From Candidatus Hodarchaeota archaeon (GTDB lineage Archaea; Asgardarchaeota; Heimdallarchaeia; Hodarchaeales; Hodarchaeaceae), in the NCBI GenBank assembly GCA_016840035.1, contig JAEOTC010000154.1, forward strand, positions 1 to 64,000: a stretch of DNA of 64,000 nucleotides. Reading direction: 5' to 3'. Both the position numbers and the translations under genes were made by a program. The number at the start of each line of letters is the position of its first letter. Within the stretch, counting starts at the first letter, position 1. Below the pieces are notes generated by a model that saw only the letters and a program-made list of their open reading frames with translations, had not been told where the DNA came from and did no database searches. This document shows, piece after piece, positions 42,997 to 53,200 of this stretch.

Positions 42997-43593
42997 ATGA
43001 AATTATCAACAAAATTAATGATGAGTAGGTTACTATTACTGACTACTTGGTTACCTTATGGATATTTCCCTCTCTTCATTGATCTAAGTAACTACATCTG
43101 GGTTCGTGGTTCTGGGCAACTCTCTGTACTGCTTGCTGAAGCATTTTTAATTGCATTAGGAGTTATTGGAGTTTATGGTATTCTCTCATTCAATAAAAAG
43201 TATTATTCCAAAGAAATAGGACTCATAATCCTACTATTTGGAATTGTTACAAATCTACAAACTTCCATACTAGCAGCTTTGAATATTACATTGGTCTTCT
43301 TTTTCTGGAACATTTGGGCTTTAGGAGAAAAATATGACCAATTGAATCGTGAGTACAATTATCCAGTCGATAGTGTTGACAGGCGAGACATTAATGTGGC
43401 TTATCAAAGACAACTCCAAGGGTTTTTCATTATCGGATGGTTAATCTTTCTAGGATCTATCTTGATCATTTTTATCACAGAAAGATTAGTTATAGACTTT
43501 GGTACAACGATGACAATATCTGTATTCTTAGGTGCGATCATAATTCTACTAATTCTACTTGCGGAACGTCTAGCTATTCTGCCAAAATTCTAG
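42997..43593 (+). CDS. Multi-pass membrane protein of the MoxR cluster
   Basis: The 198-residue protein is almost all hydrophobic, with about six membrane helices and a short cytoplasmic loop DQLNREYNYPVDSVDRRDINVAYQRQ around 112-140. No family is recognised. It begins two bases after the DUF58 gene and ends 92 bases before another membrane-protein gene. It is a likely component of the membrane assembly served by MoxR/DUF58. Confidence 0.7.
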   Translation: MKLSTKLMMSRLLLLTTWLPYGYFPLFIDLSNYIWVRGSGQLSVLLAEAFLIALGVIGVYGILSFNKKYYSKEIGLIILLFGIVTNLQTSILAALNITLVFFFWNIWALGEKYDQLNREYNYPVDSVDRRDINVAYQRQLQGFFIIGWLIFLGSILIIFITERLVIDFGTTMTISVFLGAIIILLILLAERLAILPKF

Positions 43594-43685
43594 TTTTCTC
43601 TTCCTGAAGTTTAGTTATATTTTTATCAGAATAGCTTTGGGTTATAGGTAATCTCATTGGGTGAATGACTTAGTAGGTTTTTAGA

Positions 43686-45059
43686 ATGTCTTGGTTATTA
43701 GAAAAAGTAAGTGAATTCCAAGTCCTTGCTTATGTGCAAACAGAAGAAGGGAAGTTAACTCTTTCACGGCATAAATTACTCATTTTAGTGATGTATATAG
43801 GAGCTTTTTTACTCACATTCCTTCATTTTGTCAACCTTTCCCCTCAAGTGGTTCAGGAGATTAAAACTGCATCCATCGAAGGTAATACCATCACCATTCC
43901 CTCTTCCTCTCGATTAGGATTAGCTATGCTCTTTTATATCTATATTTCACTTATTGCTTTTATTACTATGTTCAAAAGTGGATCTGTTCCGAACTTTTTC
44001 ACCCGTCCTAGATTTCCTGAAATGAGAAGACGCTATAAAATTTTAACTGTACTTTTAGTCTTTATTTTTATTAATACGATTTTATTTGTTATTATCGTTG
44101 CTCTTTTCTGGTCTTCGATAGTAATAATCTTTGCTGGTCCAGTCTTGTACGTCCTCTGGACAGTTTTAGAACCATTCTTCCTCTTAAGTGGACTGATGGC
44201 AATCATAAGAATTATTGAGGCGGATTACCCCCAATCTGGATTCTCTTCTAGGGGAAAGCGTTCTCTTCTTCTAGTTTTTATCCTAGGATATTTAACCCCT
44301 ATTATTTTCACAATATTTCTCATTATAACTGCCACAGGTACAGAATTCAGTGAAATAAGTCTTTTTGGGCAGACCTTCTCCTTCTACATTCCTGCAGTTG
44401 ACTCTTTTTCACGAACATTCACCTCTGTCCTTTCAATAACAATTCTCTTTCTCGTTGTTTGGTGGCTAAAAGATCGATTTAGAGGCCCTTCCTCTGTCCG
44501 TGAGAGGAAGAAAGGTATGTTACCTTGGTTTCTAGGATTAACGTTGGTTTTAATCATAATAACAGTCGTTCCACTAATTGCCTCAACTCGAGGTTCACTT
44601 CAAGATCTTACAAGTATCCTTGATTTACTTGGATTGTTTACTGCAGTAATTATGGGAGTGTGGAATGCGGTAGGTGTGGAAAGAGTAGTTGAACCTTTAC
44701 GAGGGATAAAACGATTAAATCCTCTTGAGTATATCAGCCGATTACATCCATACACAAAAGCTCTATTTCTTCTGATCATTTCTATGTTTGCTTTCTATTC
44801 TTCAATCGAAAGTAGTACAATCGCTTTTATAACAGACAATCCAGATGAATTGAAACTTCAGAAATTAAACTTACTCGCAGCTTTTGTGGGTACTGCTTAT
44901 CTGATAATACTATGGAGATATAAAGGACAACCTCGTTCAACCACACCTGGATTACTTAGAAGTACACAACATCAACTAGAAGGAGGAATATCAAGGATTC
45001 GTTCATATATAAGTGGAGAAACTCCGTCTCCTATTCATCAATCAATCGAAGAAGAGTAA
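43686..45059 (+). CDS. Polytopic membrane protein of the MoxR cluster
   Basis: The 457-residue protein has about ten predicted membrane segments (for example 28-50, 80-100, 120-150, 200-222, 285-305, 355-375) and a 40-residue basic cytoplasmic tail with SISRIRSYISGETPSP-like Ser/Ile repeats. I do not recognise the family. The N-terminus (SEFQVLAYVQTEEGKLTLSRHKLL) is cytoplasmic. It is in the same direction as, and 92 bases after, the preceding cluster gene and may share the transcript. Transport or lipid-linked functions are possible but unsupported. Confidence 0.65.
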   Translation: MSWLLEKVSEFQVLAYVQTEEGKLTLSRHKLLILVMYIGAFLLTFLHFVNLSPQVVQEIKTASIEGNTITIPSSSRLGLAMLFYIYISLIAFITMFKSGSVPNFFTRPRFPEMRRRYKILTVLLVFIFINTILFVIIVALFWSSIVIIFAGPVLYVLWTVLEPFFLLSGLMAIIRIIEADYPQSGFSSRGKRSLLLVFILGYLTPIIFTIFLIITATGTEFSEISLFGQTFSFYIPAVDSFSRTFTSVLSITILFLVVWWLKDRFRGPSSVRERKKGMLPWFLGLTLVLIIITVVPLIASTRGSLQDLTSILDLLGLFTAVIMGVWNAVGVERVVEPLRGIKRLNPLEYISRLHPYTKALFLLIISMFAFYSSIESSTIAFITDNPDELKLQKLNLLAAFVGTAYLIILWRYKGQPRSTTPGLLRSTQHQLEGGISRIRSYISGETPSPIHQSIEEE

Positions 45060-45086
45060 TTTTCAAACCGCTTGATATCTCTTGGA

Positions 45087-45677
45087 TCACTTTTTCTTAG
45101 AAATTGTAAGATATGTTCCATTATCGACGAAAGCTTGTCTAAGAATGTGCAAATTCGCTTTTCTATGTAATCTACGCATTTCTTTTGGTGTAAAAAACTT
45201 TGAACCCATCCAAAAGAATTTTTCCATGGATTTGATATAGTGGCCTAAAGCTCGTGATGGATCAAATTCAACTATCACAGAAAAGCCCTTCTTCGGTTCA
45301 AGAACTCTTTCAACTTCTCGTAATCCTTCTAATTGATTGTCCCAGTGATGGAGAGAGTCAATCGCAATTACTCGATCAAAATGTATGCCATCTTTAAATG
45401 GCAAATTTTCAGCATAACCCAGAACAGGTTTTGCTGTAGGAAATTTTTGTATTGCTTGTTGAAGCATGGGTTGAGAGGGATCTAATAACCATACTCGTCG
45501 TGCTAATGCAATTATGGATGCAATACTTCTTCCAGTTCCTGCTCCAATTTCTAGGACACGTTCTTGTCCAGTTAAATTAAGGGATTCAACAATACTCTTT
45601 GTAGGGTCATCTCTTATGATGAAGTCGTAGAGTGGGCTAATTAAATCGAAAAAACGTTTAGGAATCCTTATTACCAT
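45087..45677 (-). CDS. Class I SAM-dependent methyltransferase (UbiE/arsenite-type outline)
   Basis: The 196-residue protein has the SAM site VLEIGAGTGRSIASII (about 39-54), VWLLDPSQPMLQQA, LPFKDGIHFDRVIAIDSLHHW and VLEPKKGFSVIVEFDPS. The order and the LHH motif match the small UbiE-like group. The substrate is unknown. It lies 38 bases downstream of the amidohydrolase gene on the same strand and may be cotranscribed, which would place a SAM-using enzyme next to an enzyme that may process the SAM product S-adenosylhomocysteine. Confidence 0.85.
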   Translation of the reverse strand: MVIRIPKRFFDLISPLYDFIIRDDPTKSIVESLNLTGQERVLEIGAGTGRSIASIIALARRVWLLDPSQPMLQQAIQKFPTAKPVLGYAENLPFKDGIHFDRVIAIDSLHHWDNQLEGLREVERVLEPKKGFSVIVEFDPSRALGHYIKSMEKFFWMGSKFFTPKEMRRLHRKANLHILRQAFVDNGTYLTISKKK

Positions 45678-45715
45678 CCAAAAGAGGAGTGAATTCTGAA
45701 TAAAACCTTAGATTT

Positions 45716-47032
45716 TTACTCAGATTTAGTAGTTTCTAGTAAGCGATCAGTAACTCTCTGAGCTTCATCTTTAATCTTTTCGATGTCTAATGTCATGAAT
45801 TTACCCTCATGATAAACGATTGACCCATCGACAACAGTCATAACTACATTGTCACGACCAATTGCATAACAAAGATGACTTACAGGATCGATTACAGGTG
45901 TAGTTGCTGGAGAATCAAGATCTAGAACTATAAGGTCTGCTCGCGTGTTTTCAAGCAAGGTTCCCGAGTAACTATTCTGGGGAAAGAGAGCACTTGCATT
46001 GCTAGTAGTCATTTTCACCACATCTGTAGAAGTAACAACTGTCGAATCTTTATGGAAAGCTTTCTGAATTAATGCTTCAAAGGACATCTCTTCAAACATA
46101 TCTAGCTTATTGTTGCTAGCTTGACCATCTGTGGCTAAGCATATATTAATTCCTTCCTTAAGAAAACGAGGCGTATCAGCTACGCCAGTACCAATCTTTG
46201 CGTTGCTTTTGGGACAATGTAAGGCATTAACGTTGTATTTCTTGAGTATTTCATACTCTCCATCTGAAAGATGAACACAGTGAGCTGCACTGTTAATTGT
46301 ATCAAGAACACCAATTTTTTCCATGTATTCAATAGGTCTAAGAGAATGAGTCTTTTGCGATTCATTGACTTCATATTCGGTCTCATTCAAATGAGTATGA
46401 ATTGTTGTTCCTCTATCTCTTGCTTCGTCGGCAATAGTTTGTAACCAATCTTTCCCTACTGTATAGGGAGCATGAGGACCAAATGAAATCCACAAACGGT
46501 TATTATCACCATTCCATTTGTCATGAACCGATTTTGCATGGTTAAAGGCCTCTTCCATGGTATTTGATTCAGGATTTCCGGTGAAGAATATACTGGGTGC
46601 CAGAACAGCTTTAATTCCAGTTTCGTGAACTGCTTGTGCGATTTGATCTGAATAGAAATATTGATCATTAAACCCAACAGTCCCACTGGCAAACATTTCA
46701 GCAATACCTAACATAGATCCCCAGTACGCATCTTTAGGCCGTAAATGGGGTTCAATGCTCCAAATATACTCCAACCATGTTTGAAGTGGTTTATTTTCAG
46801 ATATTCCTCTCTGTAAAGTCATAGGAATGTGAGTATGTGCATTAACTAATCCTGGGATGATTAATCCTTTCTCGTAATTATAATACTCATGTCCTGATTG
46901 CTTCACACTTTCTGGACTTTTCCTTTGGCCAGAATAAACAATTCTATCTCCCTCGACAATTATCCGCCCATCAGTGATAAGCTTACCAGAATGAGGATAG
47001 TAAAGCCATTTACCATCTATTACTAAGTCCAT
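45716..47032 (-). CDS. MtaD/SAH-deaminase-type amidohydrolase
   Basis: The 438-residue enzyme is a TIM-barrel amidohydrolase: metal site VNAHTHIPM (about 64-72), TIHTHLNETEYEV, AHCVHLSD and ATDGQASNNKLDMFEEM with the metal Asp. The pattern LNETEYEV and the C-terminal DLIVLDLDSP match 5'-methylthioadenosine/S-adenosylhomocysteine deaminases (MtaD) and related guanine/chlorohydrolases. It would deaminate SAH or MTA, feeding SAM recycling. A methyltransferase gene follows it, supporting that reading. Ammelide or other amino-heterocycle hydrolases cannot be ruled out. Confidence 0.88.
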   Translation of the reverse strand: MDLVIDGKWLYYPHSGKLITDGRIIVEGDRIVYSGQRKSPESVKQSGHEYYNYEKGLIIPGLVNAHTHIPMTLQRGISENKPLQTWLEYIWSIEPHLRPKDAYWGSMLGIAEMFASGTVGFNDQYFYSDQIAQAVHETGIKAVLAPSIFFTGNPESNTMEEAFNHAKSVHDKWNGDNNRLWISFGPHAPYTVGKDWLQTIADEARDRGTTIHTHLNETEYEVNESQKTHSLRPIEYMEKIGVLDTINSAAHCVHLSDGEYEILKKYNVNALHCPKSNAKIGTGVADTPRFLKEGINICLATDGQASNNKLDMFEEMSFEALIQKAFHKDSTVVTSTDVVKMTTSNASALFPQNSYSGTLLENTRADLIVLDLDSPATTPVIDPVSHLCYAIGRDNVVMTVVDGSIVYHEGKFMTLDIEKIKDEAQRVTDRLLETTKSE

Positions 47033-47156
47033 GATCGAGCTATGGACTCAGGATTATTTTCTCTTCATAAGATGTATGTGACATTTTTGCCTCTTTCTTC
47101 TTGTTTAAAAAAGCTTGAGAATTATGTGAACTAAATTTTATTGGGTGTACGCAATA

Positions 47157-48518
47157 ATGAATAAAAAAAATTGTGCGATGGGTGTGCTAATTACCCTTCT
47201 AATGTTCTTAAGTGTTAGTTCAGTTGTGGGATATTCTGATAAAAATCTAGAAACTGATAGTTATCTTATATGGAAATATACAGATCCTACTTACCCCATA
47301 TACCATGTAATCTCCGGTGATATTAATGGTGATGGAATAGATGATTGTTTTGCAAGAGATCATCAAACACATGTGTATGCGATTAATGGGAAAACAGGTG
47401 ACGCACTCTGGACCTATTCAGCCCCTACTGATTTAGTGCGTTCGATATCCATGGGTGACTTCAATAATGATGGAGTAGATGATGGACTAGTCGGGGAACT
47501 AGGAGGTAAAGTGTACGCCATTGATGGGATTACTGGAAATATCTTATGGAATAATACTGATACAGATCAAAAAATTTTCTCGCTAGCGGCGGGAAACTTT
47601 AATAATGATGGATATGATGATGTTCTAGCCGGGACCTGGGAAAAATCAATGCTAGCAATCGATGGTCAGACTGGTGAAACCATCTGGAACTATACAAGTG
47701 CATCTGACTATATTTTACCTGTTACAACAGGAGATATTACTGGTGATGGTCTGGATGATGCTTTTGCTGGTTCTCTTGATGGAAAAATTTATGCCCTTAA
47801 CGGAAGTAATGGTGACTCTTTATGGATTAATACTAATCAAACTGAATCTAATGAGGTAATTACACTCGGTAATTTTAATAACGACTCAGTTTCAGACCTA
47901 TTAGTTGGATGTTTAGGTGATTTAAAACTTTATACAGTGGATGGTGAGACAGGAACAATACTGTGGAGTAATTCAGAGATTGGATCGGTTCGTTCTGTTG
48001 CAGCAAAGGATATGAATAACGATGGAATTGATGATCCAATCGTAGGCTGTTCAGATTCAAATATTTACGTCTTTGACGGATTAGATGGGTCTCAATTATG
48101 GAATAATACAAATCCCCAAAATGAAGTACTTTCAGTTACAGTGGGAGATTTTGATAATGACGGGATGCAAGATGTTCTAGCGGGATCCTATGACACAAAT
48201 CTTTATGTTTTTAGGGGAACAGATGGAGAGCTAATATGTGTAATAGACGATCCTACTGATTGGGTAGTCTCAGTCGATGTTGGAGACTTTAATGGTGACC
48301 AAGTTGATGATATATTGGCAGGAGGGTACGATAAGACAATCTATGCTTTCACACTAATAGAACCTGTGTTGACTACAGAAACCAGTTCATCAGCTATAGT
48401 TACAACAACAAGTGAGATTAGTTCCACTACTGAAGCATCCTCTACATCTAGTTGGTCTATTCTTATCCTTTGTACCAGCCTTGTAGTACTAAATGCTATA
48501 AAACGCAAGTATGTATAA
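47157..48518 (+). CDS. Secreted FG-GAP/VCBS-type beta-propeller protein with Ca-binding repeats
   Basis: From ATG 47157 the protein has a signal peptide (about 7-27) followed by about seven repeats of about 55 residues. Each has a GDFNNDGVDD-type loop (for example GDINGDGIDD, GNFNNDGYDD, GDFDNDGMQD) and a segment LYAIDGQTGETIWNYT as in PQQ-like propellers. The D-x-D-x-D-G loops are typical calcium sites, so a Ca-stabilised surface beta-propeller is likely. It ends in a Ser/Thr stalk and an anchor helix (SWSILILCTSLVVLNAIKRKYV). GTG 47145 is an alternative start. Ligand unknown. Confidence 0.85.
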   Translation: MNKKNCAMGVLITLLMFLSVSSVVGYSDKNLETDSYLIWKYTDPTYPIYHVISGDINGDGIDDCFARDHQTHVYAINGKTGDALWTYSAPTDLVRSISMGDFNNDGVDDGLVGELGGKVYAIDGITGNILWNNTDTDQKIFSLAAGNFNNDGYDDVLAGTWEKSMLAIDGQTGETIWNYTSASDYILPVTTGDITGDGLDDAFAGSLDGKIYALNGSNGDSLWINTNQTESNEVITLGNFNNDSVSDLLVGCLGDLKLYTVDGETGTILWSNSEIGSVRSVAAKDMNNDGIDDPIVGCSDSNIYVFDGLDGSQLWNNTNPQNEVLSVTVGDFDNDGMQDVLAGSYDTNLYVFRGTDGELICVIDDPTDWVVSVDVGDFNGDQVDDILAGGYDKTIYAFTLIEPVLTTETSSSAIVTTTSEISSTTEASSTSSWSILILCTSLVVLNAIKRKYV

Positions 48519-48651
48519 AATACTAATCAATCAGTTGCTCCAACATTCAGTTCGATCAAAGTTATAAGGTTATAACTAGAAATTAGAATTATATTTCATT
48601 GGGCGAAATTTATTCAGTCGCTGAATACATTCTAATATCTAGTCCTATTGT

Positions 48652-49218
48652 ATGTGGAATTATATTATGATCGGTCGACAAAAACTTGAATCAATGTCAG
48701 AATCTGAACTTGATGAGCTTTATCAAGAGAAGAAAGCTGAATATGACAATCGCCTTAACAAGTATAAGCGGATCCAAGATTTATTACGACGGAAGGTCAC
48801 TACTCGACAAAAAAGTGTAGAAAAATACCAATCTGAGGTTGATGTGCTTCAGAAAAAGCATCCTGATGTTAAGGTCGTCAAACAAGACTTTGACGACGAT
48901 CCCAAGTTCCTACGCGAGAATATTCAAAAACTCACAACAACCCTTCTAAATCTTCAAACTCAGCAGATTCAACTTAAAAAAGAATTAAAAGAACTTGATA
49001 TGGAATTTGTAAAGCTACAAGCTCAAGAAAAATTTGTACAACAAGAAGTAGACGATTTAATTAAAGAAAGCAATGAACTGGAACAGAACACAGGCGACTC
49101 ATCTGAAAAAATGCAATTGGCCGTTATAACTTCAGAATATCAAACAACGCACGATCTATTAGACACAATTACCCTGGAGATAGAACATCTTCACAAGAAA
49201 CTACATGATAGGAGCTGA
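48652..49218 (+). CDS. Coiled-coil protein A
   Basis: The 188-residue protein is almost entirely charged coiled coil (for example LDELYQEKKAEYDNRLNKYK and LKKELKELDMEFVKLQ). No enzyme motif or membrane segment is present. ATG 48652 begins MWNYIM; ATG 48667 (MIGRQKL) is equally possible and both lack a strong Shine-Dalgarno. The next gene, six bases away, also encodes a coiled-coil protein, so the two probably form one filament or bundle. The function is unknown. Confidence 0.72.
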   Translation: MWNYIMIGRQKLESMSESELDELYQEKKAEYDNRLNKYKRIQDLLRRKVTTRQKSVEKYQSEVDVLQKKHPDVKVVKQDFDDDPKFLRENIQKLTTTLLNLQTQQIQLKKELKELDMEFVKLQAQEKFVQQEVDDLIKESNELEQNTGDSSEKMQLAVITSEYQTTHDLLDTITLEIEHLHKKLHDRS

Positions 49219-49224
49219 ATAAAC

Positions 49225-50205
49225 ATGGTTGGAAAAATTGATGACATTCTTTCGCTCCTTTCACGGATGGAGAAATTAACAACCAACCATCTTCAAACCA
49301 AGCATGACCTCTCACAGGAACTTAAGGAGACCTCAGAAAAGGAGAAAAAATTTAAAATAGAGGTCACTGAATTAAAAAAGGCTGTAGATCAATCAACAGG
49401 TGAATCAAAACCAGAACGAAAGATGGAAGATATCACAAAACTTATTACGACTATAAACGATCTGGAAAATGAAATCGCAAACAATGAATTACAGAATTCT
49501 GAAATAGAATCAGAACTAACTCTGAAAAAGACCGAACAGGGTATTTTGGCAAATAAAATTCAAATGCTCCAAAATGAGAAAGAACAACTTGAAATCACAT
49601 GTACCCAGAAGAAAGCTGAACGTTCCCGTGCAAAGAAAGACAGTGCAAAAGTTCAAAGAGAACGAGGAAAACTAAATAGATTGAGAAAGCAAATAGAAGT
49701 TAAAGAAGAACAAAAAAAGAACTTAGAATCAGCTACACAAACGATAAACTTAATTGAGCAAGTAATAATCGCCTCTTCACCTATTTCAGGAGACAAATCA
49801 GGAGAATTCCCCCAAGAGGTTTCTCAGGAATTACAAGAACAGATAATCTCCTCAAGGCAGAAATTTGATGAGGCACAAACAAAATTTTCTTCTACAGATC
49901 TCACTCCCTATTTACTTGATGCAGATAAATCATTTAGAATAGCTGTAAAGGCATTTATATTGTTAGATAGTAGGTTGAGGGATGAAATCACTGAACAACC
50001 ATTCAATGAGCAAGTTTTCGAACTAGTAAGTTTTGGGTTGGTTCTCAATACCCGTCATTTGAATGCTGTCGAAGCGATGTTACAAAAATTAGAAAAAGGG
50101 GTGGAAATTGCTCCCCTTGCGAGTTTTGCAAATGAAGTAAGAGATTATTTCAACGAAAATCTATCTCTGATTGGGATTAGTGGAGTATTACTTGAATTTG
50201 AGTAA
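49225..50205 (+). CDS. Coiled-coil protein B
   Basis: The 326-residue protein has two coiled-coil stretches (about 15-180), rich in Lys, Glu and Gln, then a compact helical C-terminal domain (about 200-326) with FEEAQTKFSSTDLTPYLLDADKSFRIAVKAFILLDSR-like helices. I see a GGAGCTG ribosome site before the ATG. It follows coiled-coil protein A by six bases. The domain near the end could bind a partner or membrane. SMC-like, cytoskeletal or scaffolding roles are guesses; no ATPase part is present. Confidence 0.72.
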   Translation: MVGKIDDILSLLSRMEKLTTNHLQTKHDLSQELKETSEKEKKFKIEVTELKKAVDQSTGESKPERKMEDITKLITTINDLENEIANNELQNSEIESELTLKKTEQGILANKIQMLQNEKEQLEITCTQKKAERSRAKKDSAKVQRERGKLNRLRKQIEVKEEQKKNLESATQTINLIEQVIIASSPISGDKSGEFPQEVSQELQEQIISSRQKFDEAQTKFSSTDLTPYLLDADKSFRIAVKAFILLDSRLRDEITEQPFNEQVFELVSFGLVLNTRHLNAVEAMLQKLEKGVEIAPLASFANEVRDYFNENLSLIGISGVLLEFE

Positions 50206-50269
50206 AGAAAAAACAGTATTTTACTCATACTGCTTCTTCCTACACTTTATGTTTGTTATTATGTCGTCC

Positions 50270-53200
50270 TTACTCTTTTTTCGGTCGTTTTCGATAACCT
50301 AAGATTGTCACAAGTAATGCGAGAGTGATCAGTGTAAAACCAGGGAAATATCCCCCTTTGGCCGTCGTAGTAGTTGTAGAGGTGTCAGAAGGCGTAGTGG
50401 TGGTAGTAGTTATAGTGGTGTCAACGGTAAAGACTATTGTCATCTGTCCACTATTCCCTGCTGTATCCACAGCAACTATGGTGATATTATTTTCACCCTC
50501 AGGAAGGGATGTAAGAACATTTCCACTGGGTAGGGCTGTAGTATTCGCCACACCATTGAGAAATATTGTTGTTACACCTTCTGATATGGTATAGGTTAAG
50601 GTCACACTGTTGCTAGTATAGGTTATATCATTTGGACTGGAAATTTCAACGACTGGATTTGTATCATCTGTTGTAAAGATTAAGTCCATAGATACTCCAT
50701 TTCCTGCACTATCTATTGCTAGTAGATATAAGGTATGGATGCCGTCTCCTGCTGGTAAAGGTGTTTGATACGGTGGTTCTAATAGCTGATATGGACCTAT
50801 ATCCCAATAGTACCTTAAGACGTCTAAATGAATCTCTGTTACACTCAGGTCAATAAGAGTCCCACTGTTATGATTAGTATTATTCGCTGGATATTCTAAT
50901 ATGATTACTGGGTCAATATCGTCAGTGATAAAGCTGTATATTTGAGAGACCAGATGACCAGCCGTATCATTCGCATATACATGTAACCAGTGGGTTCCTT
51001 CCCCAGTCGGTAGGGGAGTCTGATATGGTTCATTCCATGTCTGGTTTGTGTTGTCATCCCAATTGTACCAGACAGTATCCAGATATTCATCGAATACAGC
51101 AATATTCACGAGGATTCCTGAAGGGTAGATAGAATTGTTTTGATGTGAAGCTAATGTGATACTAGGGAGAATTTCATCTATTGTAAATTTCGTAACAAAA
51201 ACATCCGTATAGAATTCTGTTCCTCCATAAGTATCATTAGCTGCACGATAAGTTGGAAAATCGCTTGACTCGGTGAATCCAGCGATATAACTATTGTTGT
51301 ACTCGTCTATTGTTATGGTTTTACCTTCATCATCTTCAGACCCGCCTAAGTAAGTACTAAATATTAATCCGTTGCCTGAGCTATTGAATTTCGTTATGAA
51401 TGCATCTTCATCATTGAGTCCACCATTATTACTGCTATCATAAGCATTAACCGTTGGTAAATCATAGGATCTCGTTGTTCCCACTATATACGTATTGTTG
51501 TATACATCTACTACAATATCATTTGGAATATCAGAGAAATTGCCTCCAAAGAGTGTACTGAATACAAAGCCTGTGCCTGTGCTATTTAATTTCGTAATAA
51601 ATCCTTCAAGTCCATCAAAACTGCTGTCATAGGCATTAACTAATGGATAATCTGCTGAATTCGTTGTTCCACATATATAACTATTATTATAGATATCGAC
51701 AGCCAGCGCTGTTGGATTGTCGTAGTTATTACCTCCGAGATAGGTACTAAACACTAATCCATTCCCAGCTGCATTGATTTTACTTACGAAATAGTCTTTT
51801 GGTCCTGAAAGAGTGTCATTGATGGCATTTACTAGTGGGAAATCTGTAGAGCTATAGGTGTCACCTGTCAAGTACGTATTGTTGTATGCATCAATTGCAA
51901 TAGCCCTAAAGTAATCCTGCCCATCACCTCCTAAATAAGAGCTGAATATTAGTCCCGTTCCAGTAGCATTGAGTTTGGTAACAAAAGCCTCTGATCCCCC
52001 AGCAATAACGGTATCAAAAGCATTTACTTTAGGAAAATTAGCAGAAAATGTCGTACCCGCGACATAAATATTGTCATAGGAATCAACAGCTATTTTTACG
52101 GTATTTTCGTTTGATGAACCCCCTAAATAGGTGCTAAAAATGAGTCCATTCCCCGTACTATTCAACTTTGCAATGAATCCGTCATCCCCTCCATTACGAC
52201 TGGCATTCAATCCTTTATAGGTTGGAAAGTTGTCTGAACCCGTGGTCCCTGAAAGATAGATATTATTATTCGAATCAATTGAGAGTCCATCCGCTGTGTC
52301 ATAGCTACTTCCACCCAGAAATGAACTGAAAACAATTCCTGTCCCAGTAGTGTTTAGTTTTGTTATAAAAGCATCTTGAGAGCCATTATGAGTACTTTCA
52401 AAAGCGTTAACGCTTGGAAAATTTATCGAATATGTGTAACCACAAATATAGGCATTATTATCCTGATCGACTACCACTTCTGCTGGATATTCATTATCAT
52501 TCCCTCCTAAGAACGTACTGTAAGATAATACCAGAGGATCGATAACTAATACTTGAGATGAATCATAAGTATCAATGAGATATCCATAACTGTTTGAGGA
52601 TTTCGCTAAGAATGTAGCAGGGATTTCTGTTCCATCAAATTGAAAAACACGTAGGTGTGTATCTTGAATAACAGGGAATATTTGTGAAAAAGTGTTGAAA
52701 GCAACTCTATCCGGTTTTACGTTAAGCTGAATCGAATTACTTGTTTGAAGAATAATATTATTTAGATCAGCCCCTGGATGAACCAGAAACTCGTATTTTA
52801 ATCCATTTACTGACATATAATAACGTAGATCAATGTTCTCGTAGAGATTATAGTACCACACCTCTTTAAATGTAGGAACATTTGCTGCCTGGAAATCTGA
52901 ATAAAAATAATTGACATAATTTTTTTGTCGATGTATTCCAACTGGGGTTATTTTTTCGGCATGGGGAAATGTAATGGAAAACGTAGTTAAACTAGATCCT
53001 CCTCCTGAGTCTGTAACAAACTTTATCTCTGATGTACTAAAACCAATACTCATTCCTTGGGTTGAAAAATAATATTTTATCGACCCATCACTTATCTGCC
53101 CTTGGTTCTGGATAAAACCACTAAATGGCATATCTATTGGTGTGCTTATCGCAGGTACATTGGTTATTGGAATAAGTTTGGAAAAATCTTCTTCTGTTGA

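Noticed and set aside
50325-50594. 89-codon plus-strand frame rich in Val
   Set aside because: Antisense of the Thr-rich stalk and Ig-like end of the SBBP protein.
51160-52520. Repeated DNA within the SBBP gene, first suspected to be a repeat array
   Set aside because: The repeats are codon-level repeats of the protein's SBBP units, not identical spaced DNA repeats, so no CRISPR or satellite array is supported.
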